A DNA stretch of 64,000 bases from an uncultured Clostridia bacterium (GTDB lineage Bacteria > Bacillota > Clostridia > TANB77 > CAG-508): positions 62,001 to 126,000 of the forward strand of contig CAKPRG010000005.1 of the NCBI GenBank assembly GCA_934182465.1, read 5' to 3'. The notes beneath the pieces are model-generated. The model ran no database searches, was not told the origin of the DNA, and saw nothing but the letters and a program-made list of their open reading frames with translations. Shown in pieces: positions 63,974-64,000 of this stretch. Position numbers and translations under genes: made by a program. How positions within the stretch are numbered: position 1 is the stretch's first letter; each line of letters begins with the position of its first letter.

Positions 63974-64000
63974 TTTAAAACATTTCATTAATAAATTTGC

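Overview
This is a chromosomal window from a very AT-rich, low-GC Gram-positive bacterium. The best guess is an uncultured-type member of class Clostridia; the lineage is inferred from gene order and style, not proven. Supporting signs are strong GGAGG ribosome sites on almost every gene, perfect TTGACA-17-TATAAT promoters, the Bacillota S10-spc-alpha gene order, zinc-ribbon ribosomal proteins, a T-box, a yybP-ykoY (Mn) riboswitch, a sortase tail and the standard code (TGA is used as a stop).

Region 1 (1-18.7 kb) is the translation block. A sortase 3' end is followed by T-box-controlled glycyl-tRNA synthetase. One long ribosomal superoperon then runs rpsJ-rplCDWB-rpsS-rplV-rpsC-rplP-rpmC-rpsQ-rplNXE-rpsZ-rpsH-rplFR-rpsE-rplO-secY-adk-map-infA-rpmJ-rpsMKD-rpoA-rplQ. 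rpmD (L30) is missing from its usual place. Structured leaders precede rpsJ and rpsM, and there is an internal promoter ahead of rplO.

Region 2 (18.9-27 kb) is a mixed zone. It holds a glycosyltransferase-like fragment, a divergent RelA/SpoT-type nucleotide synthetase, a U32 peptidase-family enzyme, a zinc/cadmium-type ArsR repressor with its P1B ATPase, and two orphan genes with foreign base composition.

Region 3 (27-41.2 kb) is housekeeping: trpS, obg, lexA, folC, a frameshifted mutS2, tRNA-Met and tRNA-Tyr, miaB and mutS. It also holds a DapF-superfamily enzyme resembling the histidine racemase CntK. That gene lies behind a 17-codon leader peptide with three consecutive His codons and a terminator, which looks like an attenuator.

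Region 4 (41.4-53.4 kb) holds a membrane histidine kinase and a receiver protein whose C-terminal half looks like a degenerate kinase. It continues with a tandemly duplicated two-gene cassette of membrane-anchored proteins, tmRNA, a Mn-riboswitch-controlled P-type ATPase and another orphan gene.

Region 5 (53.6-64 kb) carries a membrane-anchored polysaccharide deacetylase, an orphan gene, tRNA-Leu, an HD-domain hydrolase, a CDP-alcohol phosphatidyltransferase, a TetR-like regulator, oleate hydratase, a YihY-type membrane protein, a tiny ferredoxin-thioredoxin-reductase-like protein beside thioredoxin, an MgtC-type protein and a GltD-like flavoprotein.

The most notable candidates are: the His-leader/CntK-like racemase unit; three genes in which an AT-rich perfect hairpin sits between the Shine-Dalgarno sequence and the start codon; the receiver/pseudo-kinase protein; the RelA/SpoT-like orphan; the miniature FTR-thioredoxin pair; and a dispersed intergenic repeat family. 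No CRISPR array, transposase or phage module was seen.
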